A stretch of 64,000 bases of DNA from Gymnorhina tibicen (GCA_013399875.1 VXAZ01001749.1:1273429-1337428), one strand, 5' to 3'; shown: positions 1 to 12,722, numbered from the stretch's first letter. Numbers and translations are program-made. The notes: generated from the letters alone by a model not told the origin.

Positions 1-3000
1 CAGTTCAGTTTGGGAGAAATCAGTTGGTGTTTGACTTCTTTTTTTTGCCACAAAACAATCAAACCAAAATCAATTCAATAATCACTAATACTTAGAGCAT
101 CAATCATCTGCTATCTGTTGAAGAACCAGTCACTAAGTTGCCAATTTAGTAAAAAGTATCAGGATTGGAAAGCATTACCACCAATATAATGTATTTTAGG
201 ATAAGCACCAAACACAAATTCTCCCATAAAGCAAAACCTTGACAAACCTAATGTTTCTTGGGTGAAAAATTTCAACATTACATCTTTTCATTCAGGTTTT
301 CTTTTAAGCCTCACTCCAAATATTATGAATTCCAGGATTTAATTATATCTGCTTTAGAACAAGTCCCAACTCTATCCTTATAGATCACACAGCTAGAGCT
401 AATCAGAATTCTGAAAGGGTTACATTAATTGACATGAACTTCCCACACCTATACAATAAGGCAATGCATGGTCTGAAGATAAGAGAAAAGAAAAGCTATT
501 TCTCAGTCTCACACATTGTTAGGAGCTCCTTGTTAGGACCTATTTTAGCCACCCAAGTGTTTTAGCTCCAAGCCTAAGAAAAAAGTCCATACCACATAGC
601 TCAGTGCAGAGCACGATTAGAGTGATTTTGCAGTGTGTAAGGAAGGGAAAATATGCCCCTATACATTTCACCATCAATTACACTGGTGTGTTATAGGAGA
701 ATGGACATTAACATTCCTGTCATGCACAAGATCTATGCAGCTGCCTCTTATTATTTGGTGAAGGTCATGGGTAAGGCCAAACCTATGACTGCATTCTAGC
801 TAAGTAATTCAGCAGTCCTTTTTCCAAATGTGATTTGATAATGAGTTATTAGGAAATATGAGCCTGGGATAAGAAATATGCCAGTGTTTAGGAGACAAGT
901 ATGTGCCAACTATCCACAGTTATTGCTAAGTAGTGACATGAAGATTTCTCTCAGCATAGGTAAAAAGCCACCATGAACAGAACTTACCGTATGTGGCATT
1001 TTGTCAGTCTACAGAGAGTTTAAAAATACTGGAAAATGCTCTAAGTAGTAGTTCTATTAAATTAATTCTATTTAATGATTCTATTAAATCACTCTATCCA
1101 GGTGCCCACTCTGTGCTTCCCAGTAACTTATCTATTGTTTAGTTGCCAATCATATAGTTACTGTCATCCAATAAAACCCTTTCAGTTTCATAGAAGTAGC
1201 ATAAGCCTTTATAAAGAGGAAATATTTTGTTACAGCAATGTAATTCTGTGAATTGGGATCAATTCTTGAATCAGAAGAATGGAGAAATTCATACTTTGTC
1301 TTCTATTCTTCCAAAGCATCATTCTCAACGGTAAACAAAAAGTTAACAACAAAAAGCACAGCATTAGGTATTATAAAAAGTTAACACGGGAAAGAAAGGC
1401 TTGAAGGAAGGGAAAACTCTGTCTGGTAGGGGCATGGGATTTTAAAATATTTACCTTAAGGACTCCTTAAAGGTAAACTTGACTGTTAGTGACCACACTA
1501 GGATGGTCATTCTAGGACTAGTGCTAAAACCTTCTACTCTTTAGCCTGCAAAAGAACCATATGCCTATTTTTTGAGCCAAGCAATTTGACAGCACAAAAG
1601 TAACTCTAAAGGCCAATTTAGATATATTTATTTATACATACATGTGTATAAACATGAGTTTTCAAGCCAACACTTTGAAGAGACTGACAGAGAAACATTA
1701 ACAAAAAGCTCAGACATCTACTAATTAAGAAGCTTGATACTTGAACATATTTCAGGTATGTTTTTGAACTATACCAGTATTTCCATATAATTTGATACCT
1801 TCCTTGACATCACACACATTAGCTCCTCAGCATCTCTCTTAGAATCATTATGTAAGACTAAAGCAGACAGACACGTGAAAGATGCTTTAAAGTAACTGTC
1901 AAAGGTTACAGGCAGGATTTCAGCTCATTATATTAAAACTCCATCAGTTCTCAGTTCCAGGAATTTTTATCCTGTGGTTTGACTATGAGTTCCACCATTT
2001 TGAGTCCTTGGGATAAAGCACACAATCTAAATCCCAAAACTATAGGCTCAGGTTTATAGGGCAGGACCTAGGACAGCCTTTTAAACAAGGAGCAGCAAGA
2101 AACTTTATTATTATGGTGGCTTTTCATTATAACCAAAAGCAGTAAATTAGTAATTATCATAAATTACCATGGAGCTTTGAGGGTGAAGAGAACTCAAAGA
2201 GAAATACATGAAAATCAGAGCAGAAGGTATGAATTTTATATATCTACCAAGAAGTTTTTAGATGGATTTTGCATTGTTGAAGAGAGAAGGAAGCATTCAT
2301 TTACCAGGGTGTATGGGGGGAGGTTCCCGAATTTGTCATCCCAGTAAGTTCCACACTCCCACCTATTTGCCCATACTGGCTGTTTCCAGACTTCCACTTA
2401 CAGGCCTTAAGCTCCCTGGATCAGAGAACTTCCTCCCTGTAGGTCTGTAAGGCAGCTCTCAAAGGGGCTCCTGATTTGCAGCTTGATCAGTATTTCAATT
2501 CATAGTATACAGTAATTCAATTTATAGGAATGTGGCTTGTCAAACCTATAAAATGTAAAAAATGAAAATACATTGAGAAATTCAAATACTTGTAAATTTC
2601 TACCATTGTGTGGGAGTATGAGGAGCTTGGACCAATTTGAAAACACAGAAGAGTTGTTCGAAAACACAGAGAAGTTGTTTGAAAATTGAAATCCTTAATT
2701 TTGTAAAACCCATATGCACAAGTCTGCAAGTGGCAGTTGCTAAAAAAAGGAATTTAAGAGCAGCCGCCACTAGAACAGACTTTAGGATGGATACTTTTTT
2801 TAACACTAGAGTTTGGTGACATTAGAACAAACTATAATACAAAATCAAGTGAGAAAATCAAAGACCTAAACTAGCAAGTAAATTCTGTAATACCAAGTTT
2901 CTAGTGACCTGCTTGAGATTTTTTAACTAGTATCTCATGCAGTTAAACTCCAGCCTCCTGGTAACTGGGACTCACTGGAGCAACACTGTGCTGAGCCTAC

Positions 3001-3440
3001 AGGAGAAAAAACACCAAGACGATTTATAGGTACATTGACTGTAATTTACACTCTGCAGAATTTAGTATCTGCCAAGTCTACTATACTGCTTGAAATCTCG
3101 TGTTTATGAGACATCTGGGGAAAATTTTGGAATGCTGGGAGATACAGAAATTTCAAAAACATTTGGAAGAACCTCATAATAATTTATTGCCATGCTTTGA
3201 GATAAGGCTTTTTATAACACAATGACTATATTTGGTCACTATGAAACCATCCTAAAATTCTGATTCTTGAGGATAATTCAAAAACTTCAGGAACTGACTC
3301 TTTAGGGAATGCCAAAAAAAGAGAAATAGCAAAATACTTAAGTTTTGGGAGACAGTTTGTATCCAGAACCCTTACATCCAAAATTTAGAGATCTGCAGGA
3401 GAAAAGCAAAAAGTGTTTTCAGTGTTAATCATTTTTCCAA
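1..3440. other. AT-rich non-coding stretch, nothing recognised
   Basis: No frame shows a conserved domain, no plausible exon with paired splice sites stands out, and I recognise no interspersed repeat. Stop codons are frequent in all frames, and the few frames of 60-70 codons start and end at random positions. Very old repeats or conserved non-coding elements could be present but would need alignment to detect. Confidence 0.6.
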
Positions 3441-3765
3441 TCACAGAATCATGGAATGGTTTGGGTTGGAAAGACCTTAAAGGTCATCTAATTCCACCCC
3501 CTTCCACGGGCAGGGACACATTCCACTATCCCAGGTTGCTCCAAGCCCTGTCCAACCTGGCCTTGGACGCTTGCAGGGATGGGGCAGCCACAGCTTCTCT
3601 GGGCAACCTGTGCAGGGCCTCACCACCTCCACAGGGAAGAATTTCTTCCTTATACCCAATCTAAAGCTACTCTCAGTTTGAAGCCATTCCCCCTAGTCCT
3701 GTTACTACATGGCCTTGTAAATAGTCTCTTTCCATCTTTCTTGTAGGCTCTCTTCTTCCCCAGGT
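3441..3765 (-). mobile_element. CR1 LINE 3' end, 5'-truncated
   Basis: The plus strand begins with CACAGAATCATGGAATGG and continues with GGTTGGAAAGACCTTAAAGG, the reverse complement of the avian CR1 3' terminus. The element is therefore on the minus strand with its 3' end near 3441. Further along are other hallmarks of the CR1 3' region: the low-copy ATTCTATG-type tail and, near 3590-3625, a segment equivalent to the usual 'CTCTGGGCAACCTGTGC' block. Similarity fades near 3765, inside a T/A-rich run, so only about 320 bp of a roughly 4.5-kb element remains. CR1 copies in birds are normally truncated at the 5' end like this. No reverse-transcriptase coding sequence is present. Confidence 0.9.
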
Positions 3766-5457
3766 TTTTTTAAAAAAAATCTTTCATGAGAAGATACAGA
3801 TCTCTTGAAATCATGAAAGACAAATTTGGGATTTGTTGCAATACTGAACAGTCCATTGTTTAAGGTACTCCCTTTGTGCTGAACTCTGCACAAATACTGA
3901 AGAATAGAGCAAATTTACAAAAAATTGCTCTGGGCTCTGACTGCCCAAAGCATACCTTGAAGGCCCTTCACTAAATATACCTGCTTTTATTCTCTTAATT
4001 TTGTCTAGCCTCTGTTTTTAGGTAGCCCATCAAAGCATCATCATAATGAATTAGAAGGACAGTGAACTGGTCCAATCCTTGCCTTGATCATGGCACAGCT
4101 ATTTTACATTTTTATCTAAAATTCTTTCATTTCAGAAGCTTCTCTAAAGAAAAGCCAACAACACAAGAGAGCCCACTAAATTTACCCCCCTATTCACAGC
4201 ACTGATGTGTGAGGATGACATAAAGCTTGGTCTGCGAAAACAACCAGCTTTACTCTTTTTTAGAGCAAGGCAGGACTTCACTTGGACTCCCCTGATCATT
4301 ATTTTCCAAACAGGTAGGATATCAAACTGCAGCATTTTACAAGAAGACTGTACTTGGAGAAGAAAATTTTCTCCAAAAAGTAGACAGATAACTAAAGGAG
4401 ATAGTCATACTCATATCCTCAGATTTGCTGCAAGCCCAATTGCCAGGAAAGAGAGTAAACCAAAGGAAAAGAAAAAACATGAAATATTGATCAACTTGAG
4501 ACATATCCATGCCCCATTTTCTCATGCTCCCTCGGTTTGGGGGGAATGCCTTGCTTTTCATGTGAAAGGCCTGGAATTCCATTTATCCTCTTTAAAATAG
4601 TTGGTCTATCTACTCTATCACCATCTACATACACATTTTTAGAAAAGGAAAAAAAGCACCACCACAAAACAAACAAACCCACACAATACATCCCTGAGCA
4701 TACACAAAAGAGAAAGTTTCTCAACCACAACATTGTAGGCTGAACTTTGAACCTGTAGCTCCCAGGAGTCCTGCTGAGTCTACCTCAGTAAGATAAATAC
4801 CTGCTATACCTCAGCTAGCAGAGAGAAATGGGAATTTTCCAAAAAGACGAATGCTCAGAATTCTGGCCAAATAAGGCAAAAACTTCAATAAGCCACTTTC
4901 TCCTGTACTTAGGGTGGCTTTCAGTAAGTCAAGAGTCATGTTTTAACAACACCTGAAAGTCTGATGGCTTGTAAATCACTGGAAGAGAAACAAAGATTAG
5001 AATCAGCCAAAAGGAACCAGGCTAAGACCAAGAAAACCTTTAAGTTTCAACAAATATTTGCCCAAAGCCTGCAACTGAAGTATCAAGTCAATATTTGATT
5101 TGATAACCCCACAGACACATAGTTTATGTTAGCGTGTCATGCCACACCCACTACTGTAACCCTATTCCTGAAACTGCCTAATAGATTTTGACTTTCATGC
5201 TTCCTTTTTTTTTTTCCTCTTAAGAGCATGTCCATGCCAACCAGACATTGCAGACCATGTTTTGTTACACATGATAAAGCAGCAAGCATACTTTTGTCCT
5301 GATGTGAAATCTAAGGCTGTATAGAAACCCCAAGGTCTCAAGCACTCTGATAAGCCAGGTCCCTGTCAAAGCAGGCAGCTGCTGACCTGATGGTTTTCAA
5401 TTTCACTTGGGAATTAGCCATAAAATGTCCAGGAAAGAAGCACCTAGAAACATCCAC
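3766..5457. other. Non-coding stretch, nothing recognised
   Basis: AT-rich sequence between a CR1 tail and a retroviral LTR. A 131-codon open frame on the plus strand at 4205-4600 is the longest here. It has no signal peptide, membrane segment or motif I recognise, its lysine-rich stretch comes from an A-rich tract, and an overlapping minus-strand frame is also open, so I treat it as chance. A pyrimidine tract sits at about 5201-5222. Confidence 0.55.
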
Positions 5458-5668
5458 TGTGGGTGAGGGTTCGTAGTGACACAGAGTCCCCAGGCACGTG
5501 CAAAGGAGAGCTGCTTTATTGCAAAAACCCAGCCTTTTTAAGCAGTTAGCCAGTTACCAGCTTACAGAGGTTTAAGGCACAACAAACGTAACTCAACCAA
5601 CCACCATACACCACGATGGTCACCCAGCATGTTTTTCTACCCCTAATTCAGCTGTGTCTCTTTCCACA
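5458..5668 (-). mobile_element. Retroviral LTR, minus strand (3' LTR of an ERV remnant)
   Basis: Read on the minus strand this 211-bp segment begins TGTGGAAAGAG and ends CTCACCCACA, giving the TG...CA ends and short inverted repeats (TGTGG/CCACA) of an LTR. A TATA-like TTAAAAA lies at 5536-5542 and an AATAAA polyadenylation signal at 5515-5520, in the order expected for U3-R-U5 on the minus strand. Just outside its 5' edge (5671-5679) is a short purine run on the minus strand that could be the polypurine tract. The upstream edge is inferred from the inverted repeat, so the true LTR could be longer. The env-like frame immediately upstream makes this the 3' LTR. Confidence 0.6.
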
Positions 5669-5898
5669 GTCCTCTTCTACTCAGCTGAAGAAAGACTAAT
5701 ATAGAGGTGGCAAACTGACTATAAAAATCCCAAGTTTTATCTCTTTACATTGTCAGTGGGAGAAGAAAGGAGAGGTGGGGGGAGGAGAAGTGTTCTAAAG
5801 GTTTATTCTGAGTCTTTTTTTCTATAAGTTCTGATAATAAAGGTTTTCCTTATGTTCTTAAAGTTTTGTGCCTGCTTTGCTTTCTCCTAATCTTTATC

Positions 5899-6099
5899 TC
5901 ACAGAAGAAAAATAAGTAAGCACTGTGTTGCGAACAAAACCAGTATACCTAATGATAATAAAATAAACAAAATTACCAAAAAGGGCACAGAAAACATAGT
6001 GTTCTGCAATCCAAATTCATTAACTAAACCATACATAGCTGGGAACTGCAGATCTAGAATCAGTGAACTTCCACTAACTTCAAAGCAGCCGAGATTTCT
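5899..6099 (-). pseudogene. Env-like C-terminal membrane anchor, retroviral remnant
   Basis: A 66-codon minus-strand segment is open from just after a stop at 6100-6102 to the stop at 5899-5901. Its C-terminal third is a continuous hydrophobic stretch of about 25 residues rich in Leu, Ile, Phe and Val, roughly encoded by 5920-5995, followed by a short tail. A single transmembrane anchor with a short tail, ending about 230 bp before an LTR in the same orientation, is what the end of a retroviral env transmembrane subunit looks like. Upstream the frame is broken by a stop, and a neighbouring frame is open for about 20 codons, which suggests a frameshift. No signal peptide, fusion peptide or immunosuppressive-domain motif was identified, so assignment to env rests on position and hydrophobicity. 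It could be chance. Confidence 0.4.
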
Positions 6100-6102
6100 T
6101 CA

Positions 6103-6390
6103 GAAGGAATGTACCAGAAGAATAAGACATCTGAGGGTCTCAAGGCTAGACAGAAAATATGAGCACAGTGGAAAGTTCTTTTACCAGCAGCTCTCTCCAA
6201 CTTTCCTTCCAAAGCATTGTTACAACCTCTGTTCATCCCCCGGCAGCCTGAGGCTGTGACCTGCTGTCAGCCAGGCATGGAACTCTCTTCAATCCTGGAA
6301 GCAACTTCACCCAACTCAATGAGTCAATACCAGTTATTGATGGGTGGACACACAGCCTAGATGCCATTTTCAAATTGGTGAATTTTCAGT
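6103..6390 (-). mobile_element. Possible further ERV internal sequence
   Basis: This stretch directly upstream (on the minus strand) of the env-like anchor has a more balanced base composition than its surroundings. It carries two short open segments in different frames, as would a decayed coding region. I recognise no retroviral motif in it and no second LTR is seen beyond it, so the left limit of the provirus cannot be fixed. It may equally be unrelated flank. Confidence 0.2.
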
Positions 6391-9300
6391 ATTTCAGAAC
6401 AAATACCAATAAAGGTTATCAGAGTCCTGCTTCAGTACTGGAAAGAGACTAAAATTTTTCAAGGGATAAATTAATCTGGTTTATAAATATTCACAGCAAC
6501 AAAAGATGATAAAAAATTTTGGACAAACTGAATACAGCGCAGGTATCTTCCAGGCATCATATTCACCATGTATATTTTTAAATGCCATACATGCGTAATT
6601 ATGCTACAAATTATAATGGTACTACAGAGGCAGGTAGGTACAAGTCCCAAATAAAGTCATGATTCAAAACTGCATCAAAACAAGAATTGCTCCAGCAGAG
6701 ACCACAGTAACATGTGCAAAAGAGAAGAATAGGCAGATTAAAATCTGTACGTGCATTAAACATCTGTAACATTAGATAAGCACTTATGAGTGGATTTAAT
6801 CGTGGATTAAAAGTAAAGCAAACCCCATGCAACAAAATGTTACAAAAGAAAGCAGCCACTGTAAAATTCACAGTTGTCTTTTTGCCAGATGATAAAAATG
6901 ACTCCCTGAATGGAAATTAGATTCTTCAAAGTTACCATACTGAATCCTTTAATTTGTCTGAGTACTTCTAATGCTGTTACACACTGCAAAGAGAATTTGA
7001 ATTTTAGATTAAACTAATGAAGGGCAAGGTATTTCCTCACACACACAGTTAGAAAGTTGACTTAATAGCCAGATGCAGCACAACTTATAAAAACAAACAG
7101 TAAACATTACAGTTTCATGTAGCCAGGAGAAGGATGGGTATATCTTTTACAAATGTTTTCTGTACTTAAATATTTCAATTAACATCCCTTTTACATGCCC
7201 TCTGTGTGTAACAGTGTCTCAAAAGCTAAAAGTCTGTTTCGTTAAATTTGTTTTGTTCATTATGCAGGGTGGGCCTTCCAACTGTAAAGCCTAAAGTTTG
7301 AATGCAAAATGTTTATATGGAATTTTAGTGATCTTAAAATCTCTTACTGGTCTTAATTGATCTTATTATTCTGAAATTACTTATTGCATATTTACCAACC
7401 TTAAGCAGCTCAGGCATGGCTCAAATTATTCTACCTGTACCTTGTGTTCCATTTAAAAAATTACCAATAATAGATGAGCAGAGGAAAGTCTAGGGAAATA
7501 CTTCTATGTTATATAATAAAGAATTTATTAATATTTTAGTACTTGTTACCCTTTGTTGCCAACTATTCAAAGTAAAATATCCCATTAATGATATTAATTA
7601 TAGATCATGCAAGTACTCCTCTCAGACCTGGAGACATAAAACATAATGCCACCTTCAGTATTTCTTCTAAATAAAAGTGAATGCAGAGATTAGTTTAGTG
7701 AGAGCTACTCCATCTCTTTCTGGAGAGAAATCACCTGTTAGATATAAGTGGTCAGAAATACTTTGTCAGCAAAAGGAAATCTGTTGATGAAAAGGTGGTA
7801 ATCAGGGGTTGCGTTGAGTAGAATATACTTTAAATCCATCTTCTTTCCCCTACCCCATCCCCACTATCAGTTGCTCTGTTTCATGTGGTTTTAATGTACA
7901 TTGGTCATTCATGTTGCCATAAGCATGATCTTATTAATTTTAAGCAAAGAACTGAGTCCTTGGTTAATTACCCACAGCCTGGCAGGTCTGTAAGCACCTT
8001 GTAAGCCTTGCAATGCCATCCCAACCATCAGGGACAGGGGAGGCCATCAACAGTTTTCCACAGGCATCAGAAGCCTGCATGATGTCACTACAGAAGTTCA
8101 ACTCTACAGCTCTGCAGAGCAGCCTAAGACTGCTCTAATACATGAAAAGGACAAAACCCAGCTATACAGATGTTAAACATCTGCACACTATCCAAGTGCA
8201 TTTTGTCCCAGGTACCACGACACACCTTGGAAAGGACTCAGTGGACCGGCTGGGCCAGCAGTATATATTTCAGTACTAAAACCTTCAAAAGTGTTCTGAT
8301 TGTCTGAATGACTCTTCTTGTCCTCCTGCACTATTTAAGAACTGCATAGGGTAAGTTAGCAAGTCACCCGATATTCCCAGCAGCTAAACACAGAACAGTT
8401 TACTGGCACTACCTGGTGGGAAAAGATGCTTAAGAACCTGCAATGCATTTGGAGAGCCCAAATCCTCTAATATAAGGTTTCAAATCTACTACCAGTAATC
8501 TTCAGTCAGAGAAAACTGAAGTTATATTTGCACTATAAGAGAAGCTGTCACTTTGTCAAACAAGTTCTCACTAAACCTGACTGCAAGCATAAATCATTAA
8601 CATAATTTATTAGAACAATTAGAATGCATCCTTGTTGTCTTCTAATTCACTTATCCCTTGTACTGGTAATTACAAAAGACAAGGCAAGAATAATAACTTC
8701 AGATCTCTAAAATCATCTGGAGAGTACGTGAGGAGAGAATGATCAATAATGCTAATCTACTGGAACCTAAACTCCCAGAAAGAGATATTTTATCGTAAGT
8801 GATTCTTTAAATCATCAGTGTTGTTTCTCAAAGTCTCTCATTTAGTTTAAAAAGCAAAAACACAATAGACACTGAAATAATGATCAGAAATGCTGAATTA
8901 TAACTGTACTTTGAGAGCTTCTAGGTGAAGAGCACATCACCATCTTCTCTCACTGACCACAAACCCAAAAGTGAGAGCTGTCATTACATGATCTTTATAC
9001 AAAGGGAAGAGGGAACTTGCAGAATCCCCCTCCTCCCCCCATATTTCTAACACCAGAGATGCTCCAAAACACCCAATTACTTCTAATATCTAAAAAGAGT
9101 TAGCAGTGTATCTTTAAAATTATTTCCTCAGTGGGAATGCCATCAACCATAACAAAAGTGTCCACCCACAGTCTTTTCTTTATTATTGCCTGAATCTTGT
9201 TAGCACTTTACATTGATTTTGCCAATCAAAGTTACCCTGAACTTTAAGAATCTTTAAGTATTTTACAGCTAGGAAAAACCAGTATGAAAGAAAGCAGAGT

Positions 9301-9985
9301 AGGATTTAAAAAAAAAAAAAAATGAAAACCAGGAAAAAATCAGAGCAAACATGAGTAAAAGGTCCAACAGGTAAAAGGACCAACAGCAGAGCACAAAACA
9401 CATACCAAAATATACCAAAAATATACATCTCATGCTTCAAAAAGATAACTTTTATAATATTCCTGATCCTTTCCCTTTCTACCAACATAAAACAAGTACC
9501 CAAATTGTAATGTCAGTGTTGGTTGGTTACTTTAAGATTACAAACTGCCAACAGGTTAAGCACATCACCGCTAGGATCGTATTTGAGAAACAGGCAACAC
9601 AAGAAATATTACATCTGCCACATTCCATCCTTCAGGCCATCCTGTTCACACCAAAAGATTCAGGTTAGGGGAATACTCCCAAGTCTTTCACAGTTTTCCA
9701 CTATAAAAATCCTACCTTTTCCTGGAACTCTGTAAAACCCATGGGAACACTGCTGTTGCTTACAGACCCACTTCCAGATTTCACCCACTTCACTATTCTC
9801 TTTGGATCAGAGGATGGGAAAGGCAAAATGGTTTGGAGCACCTCTACCTCGAAGAAGTCTCTGAACATTACTAAATTCTAGAGCCCTTAAAAAGCCACCA
9901 GCCAAGTAAATCATTCATGAGAAGAATCTGTTCATTTATGCCTTTTATACCTAGGAATGAAAAATAATGTGTGCAAGCAATAAAT
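6391..9985. other. AT-rich non-coding stretch, nothing recognised
   Basis: There is no gene, RNA gene or clear repeat. An A-run lies at about 9308-9323. Frames of 60-90 codons (for example 6611-6871 minus) lack motifs. A stretch near 7980-8120 is richer in GC and vaguely CR1-like in composition but matches no CR1 block well enough to call. Confidence 0.55.
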
Positions 9986-10085
9986 CACAGAATCATAGAA
10001 ACATTTAGGTTGGAAAAGACCTTTAGGATCATCAAGTCCAACTGTCAAGTTCACAGTGTAGCACAAAACTCTCAACTTCCCTTTC
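9986..10085 (-). mobile_element. Short CR1 LINE 3' tail
   Basis: The plus strand reads ATCACAGAATCATAGAAAC followed by TTGGAAAAGACCTTTAGG and ATCATCAAGTCCAACTG, the reverse complement of a CR1 3' end. Only about 100 bp can be followed before similarity is lost, so this is a very short 5'-truncated copy, and its edge toward 10148 is uncertain. It lies about 60 bp from the start of the next LTR. Confidence 0.8.
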
Positions 10086-10148
10086 TCACAATACAACACC
10101 AAATCTGTATAATGGGCCCTCCAGTGGGACAGAGGGAAAATATATGCC

Positions 10149-10401
10149 TGTCATGGTTTAACCCCAGCCAGAACCCAGCCCCACACAGTCAGTTGCTCAA
10201 TCCTTCCCTGGGAATTAGAAGAGTAAAGGTGTGCAAACTCATGTGTTGAGGTAAAATCAATTTACTGGGTAAAGGTCTTGACTGCACAGCAATAACTAAA
10301 ACATCCCTGAGTTATTGACACTGTTTCCAGCACAAATCCAAAACAGCTCCTGAGCAGCTACTGTGAAGAAAATTAACTGTACCCCAGCCCAAACCGGCAC
10401 A
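10149..10401 (-). mobile_element. Decayed solo LTR of a common avian ERV family
   Basis: The plus strand starts TGTCATGGTTTAACCCCAGC and ends with a block containing GAAGAAAATTAACTGTACCC and then CCGGCACA. These are the two ends of an LTR I recognise from bird genomes, where the sense strand starts with a TGT...GG block and ends GGTTAAACCATGACA. By that reading this copy is on the minus strand. At 253 bp it lacks most of the central part (promoter and poly(A) region), so it carries an internal deletion. The flanks ATGCC and GTAAG do not match, so no target duplication survives; the copy is old or rearranged. A relative in the opposite orientation ends at 53331. Confidence 0.75.
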
Positions 10402-12624
10402 GTAAGACCCAGGCCTACATGAGCACACACCTATAGAAACATTGCGTTCCCCAGAGGGTTAAGCACAAGATCCACAAAACTTGCACACCCAGAGTTTGAG
10501 ATGCTCCCTTCCCTGCAGGGCTACAGGGAATATAGGACCTGATTATGAATCATAAACGTAAAAAGGCAAGATCTAATCTACCTTCAGTCTCAAAAGCTGA
10601 AAATACTATTATTTGTGTGGCCGAGTAACTAAGGAAATCTCAGATCTGAAAGTGGTCTCTAAAACAGTGTGTTACTTTAAAAGTAAAATAATAATTTTGT
10701 ATTATCAAAAATAAATGCTCTCAGCAGCCTTCATTATAATTTCAGCAAAGAAGAGCTGGATAAAAACATGCAGTGGTTTTTCTCAGTGCTCACTCTGGAA
10801 CAACTGCCACTGCTACATTCAAGTAGAAAATTCAGGCTTTCAAGGATAGCTCAGACAAGCAAAAGCCTGAGTTATCTATTGATAGCTCAGCTAGCTTCCC
10901 TAAATGGACTGCAAATAATTTACTGAAAGCTTTGTAAAACTCTAGATATTTTTCAGTGCAATAAAAAGACAACAATCTTGAATTCCTTTTCCATGAGACG
11001 TTTCCACATCAGTGAAACCGTGCAGCAGTACGCAATAGGAGAAGATACAGTTCAGGTGATTGCACATAACTTCAGAAAAAAAGATACTGAGAAAAAGTTT
11101 TCTAAAAGTCATCCCAAAACCCAAGGTCCTTTTACCTTCTTGGGAATTTGGAGTTTGTTGGGATGTTTTTATGGGGTTTTTTTTGAAGGGCCTAGGGGGC
11201 CAGGGCTGGAAAGAAGAGAGGGGAACTATATGCCTTTCATAGTGCAACAGAAACAATCACAGCTAATTGCATTCCTTGCATTTAACAGGTATGGAATCAA
11301 AGATATAAATAAGGCACAAAGGTTACTTATCCTTGAGAAAATAGACCTAACTCTAATCCTAAACAGACTCTTCCCACAGTGATCCAACATGGTTAACTGC
11401 TGATGACGAGTTCAAGTTTTATGAATCCAATGGATTTGTAACTGAAGCAAAAACCATTATTACACCCAAGAATTTGCATCTGAAAAAAAGGATTTCTGAT
11501 GGTTCACTCCAACATAGGAAAGACCTAAGCCTTATACCAGGCAATTTGCTGTAAAAGAACTAACCCACAAAGAACATGAATGAAGGTGTAGAATTAAATG
11601 TACACAAATAAGTGAGACAACAAGAAACACAAACATAAAGAGTGGAAAGAAATACATGAAGTCAAACAAAAACTAATCCAGTAGTTCATATACAAAGACA
11701 GCAATGCAGCCAGAGCCAAGTAGCATCATGATTATTTTGAGGTCATATGTTGTTCTTGTCTCTGCCATCTTACCAAAAAGTACAGGAATTGCCAGTTTAA
11801 GTACAAGTTGTAGTAAAATTAAATTCAATCTATAATTTTTTTTTTTTTTTAATTACCCAGTGAATTTGGAGATTCTTTCCACATCTCCTATTTCCCATTA
11901 TTTTCATGCAAAGCTTCCCATTGAAAAGTCACACATAGGAGTATAGAGGTGTCACTTGGGGACAAAAGCATGAAAAATTTGTTGCACATATTGTCATTAA
12001 GGACTGACTTTAGGCATTGCAAGTTCAAAAAGTTGGTATATTCCTGTAAGTCTGTTTGCTAACAAAGCAGATTTGGATATGCTTCCATTTGGTTTATTCA
12101 TACATTATTTATTAACAGCTTCCAAACTCTTACAATAAAAGCCACAACCAATTATCTCAATGAAGCAGCTGTCATCAGCAGACAGCAGGAAGTCTGAGAA
12201 AACAGGCAGTAACATCAAATCTTTTAAAACTCCTTTACTACCTTCCACAATTATCTAAAATATAAATGATAATGTCCCCAGTGACTGCTCTAGGGCAGGC
12301 TTTATTTTTTCCTCTTTTTGCCTTTCCTCTTCTTCTAATTCTCTTATTTAATGCCAAAAAATTTTCAAAGATACAGTTTTTCCAAAAACAGAGGGAACAA
12401 AAACACCAAAAACTTCCTGTTTTTCTTTAAAGCATCCCTGGAGAGGTTTGCTTCCTGAACTGCCCCGTTTCCTGAAGTTCAAATTAGACTACAGATAACC
12501 CTGAGGTTTGAAATGGTTTAAATTACTTATTATTTGTTAATAAAAAGTAGAACCTTTGTTTAATTTACACTTCACATGAAATTCCTTTCCAAATTTTATT
12601 CAGCAAGCAAATTTATGTAATGTA
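10402..12624. other. Non-coding stretch, nothing recognised
   Basis: AT-rich sequence with no gene or clear repeat. A 134-codon frame on the plus strand at 10978-11382 overlaps a 104-codon minus frame and has no recognisable domain; I regard both as chance. A T-run of about 14 lies near 11838. Confidence 0.55.
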
Positions 12625-12722
12625 GTCAGCAGATTGAGACTTGTGATACCTGAGTTCAGTTCTTTGCTCTGTCACAGAACAGTTTTACACACATCACTTT
12701 GACTTCTGTGGCTTTAATGAGG
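12625..12722 (+). repeat. Probable MIR-type SINE remnant
   Basis: The segment contains CCTGAGTTCAGTTCTTTGCT and CTCTGTCACAGAAC followed by a TGACTTCTGTGGCTTT block. The order and spacing match the core of MIR/CORE-SINE elements (a 'ctgggttc...ctctgccac' part followed by 'cacttaacctct...'). The match is degraded and only about 100 bp long. Such elements predate the mammal-reptile split, so heavy decay is expected. Confidence 0.45.

Noticed and set aside
3781..3821. Small inverted repeat CTTTCATGA/TCATGAAAG beyond the CR1 edge
   Set aside because: Nine-base arms are common by chance in AT-rich DNA, and no following T-tract or other context makes it a terminator or structured RNA.
4205..4600. 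131-codon plus-strand frame
   Set aside because: No domain is recognisable, the basic stretch comes from an A-rich tract, and opposite-strand frames are open over the same interval.
11400..11446. TGATGA and CTGA motifs suggesting a C/D-box snoRNA
   Set aside because: The C and D boxes are too close together, the terminal stem would be only about three base pairs, and no C'/D' pair is visible.
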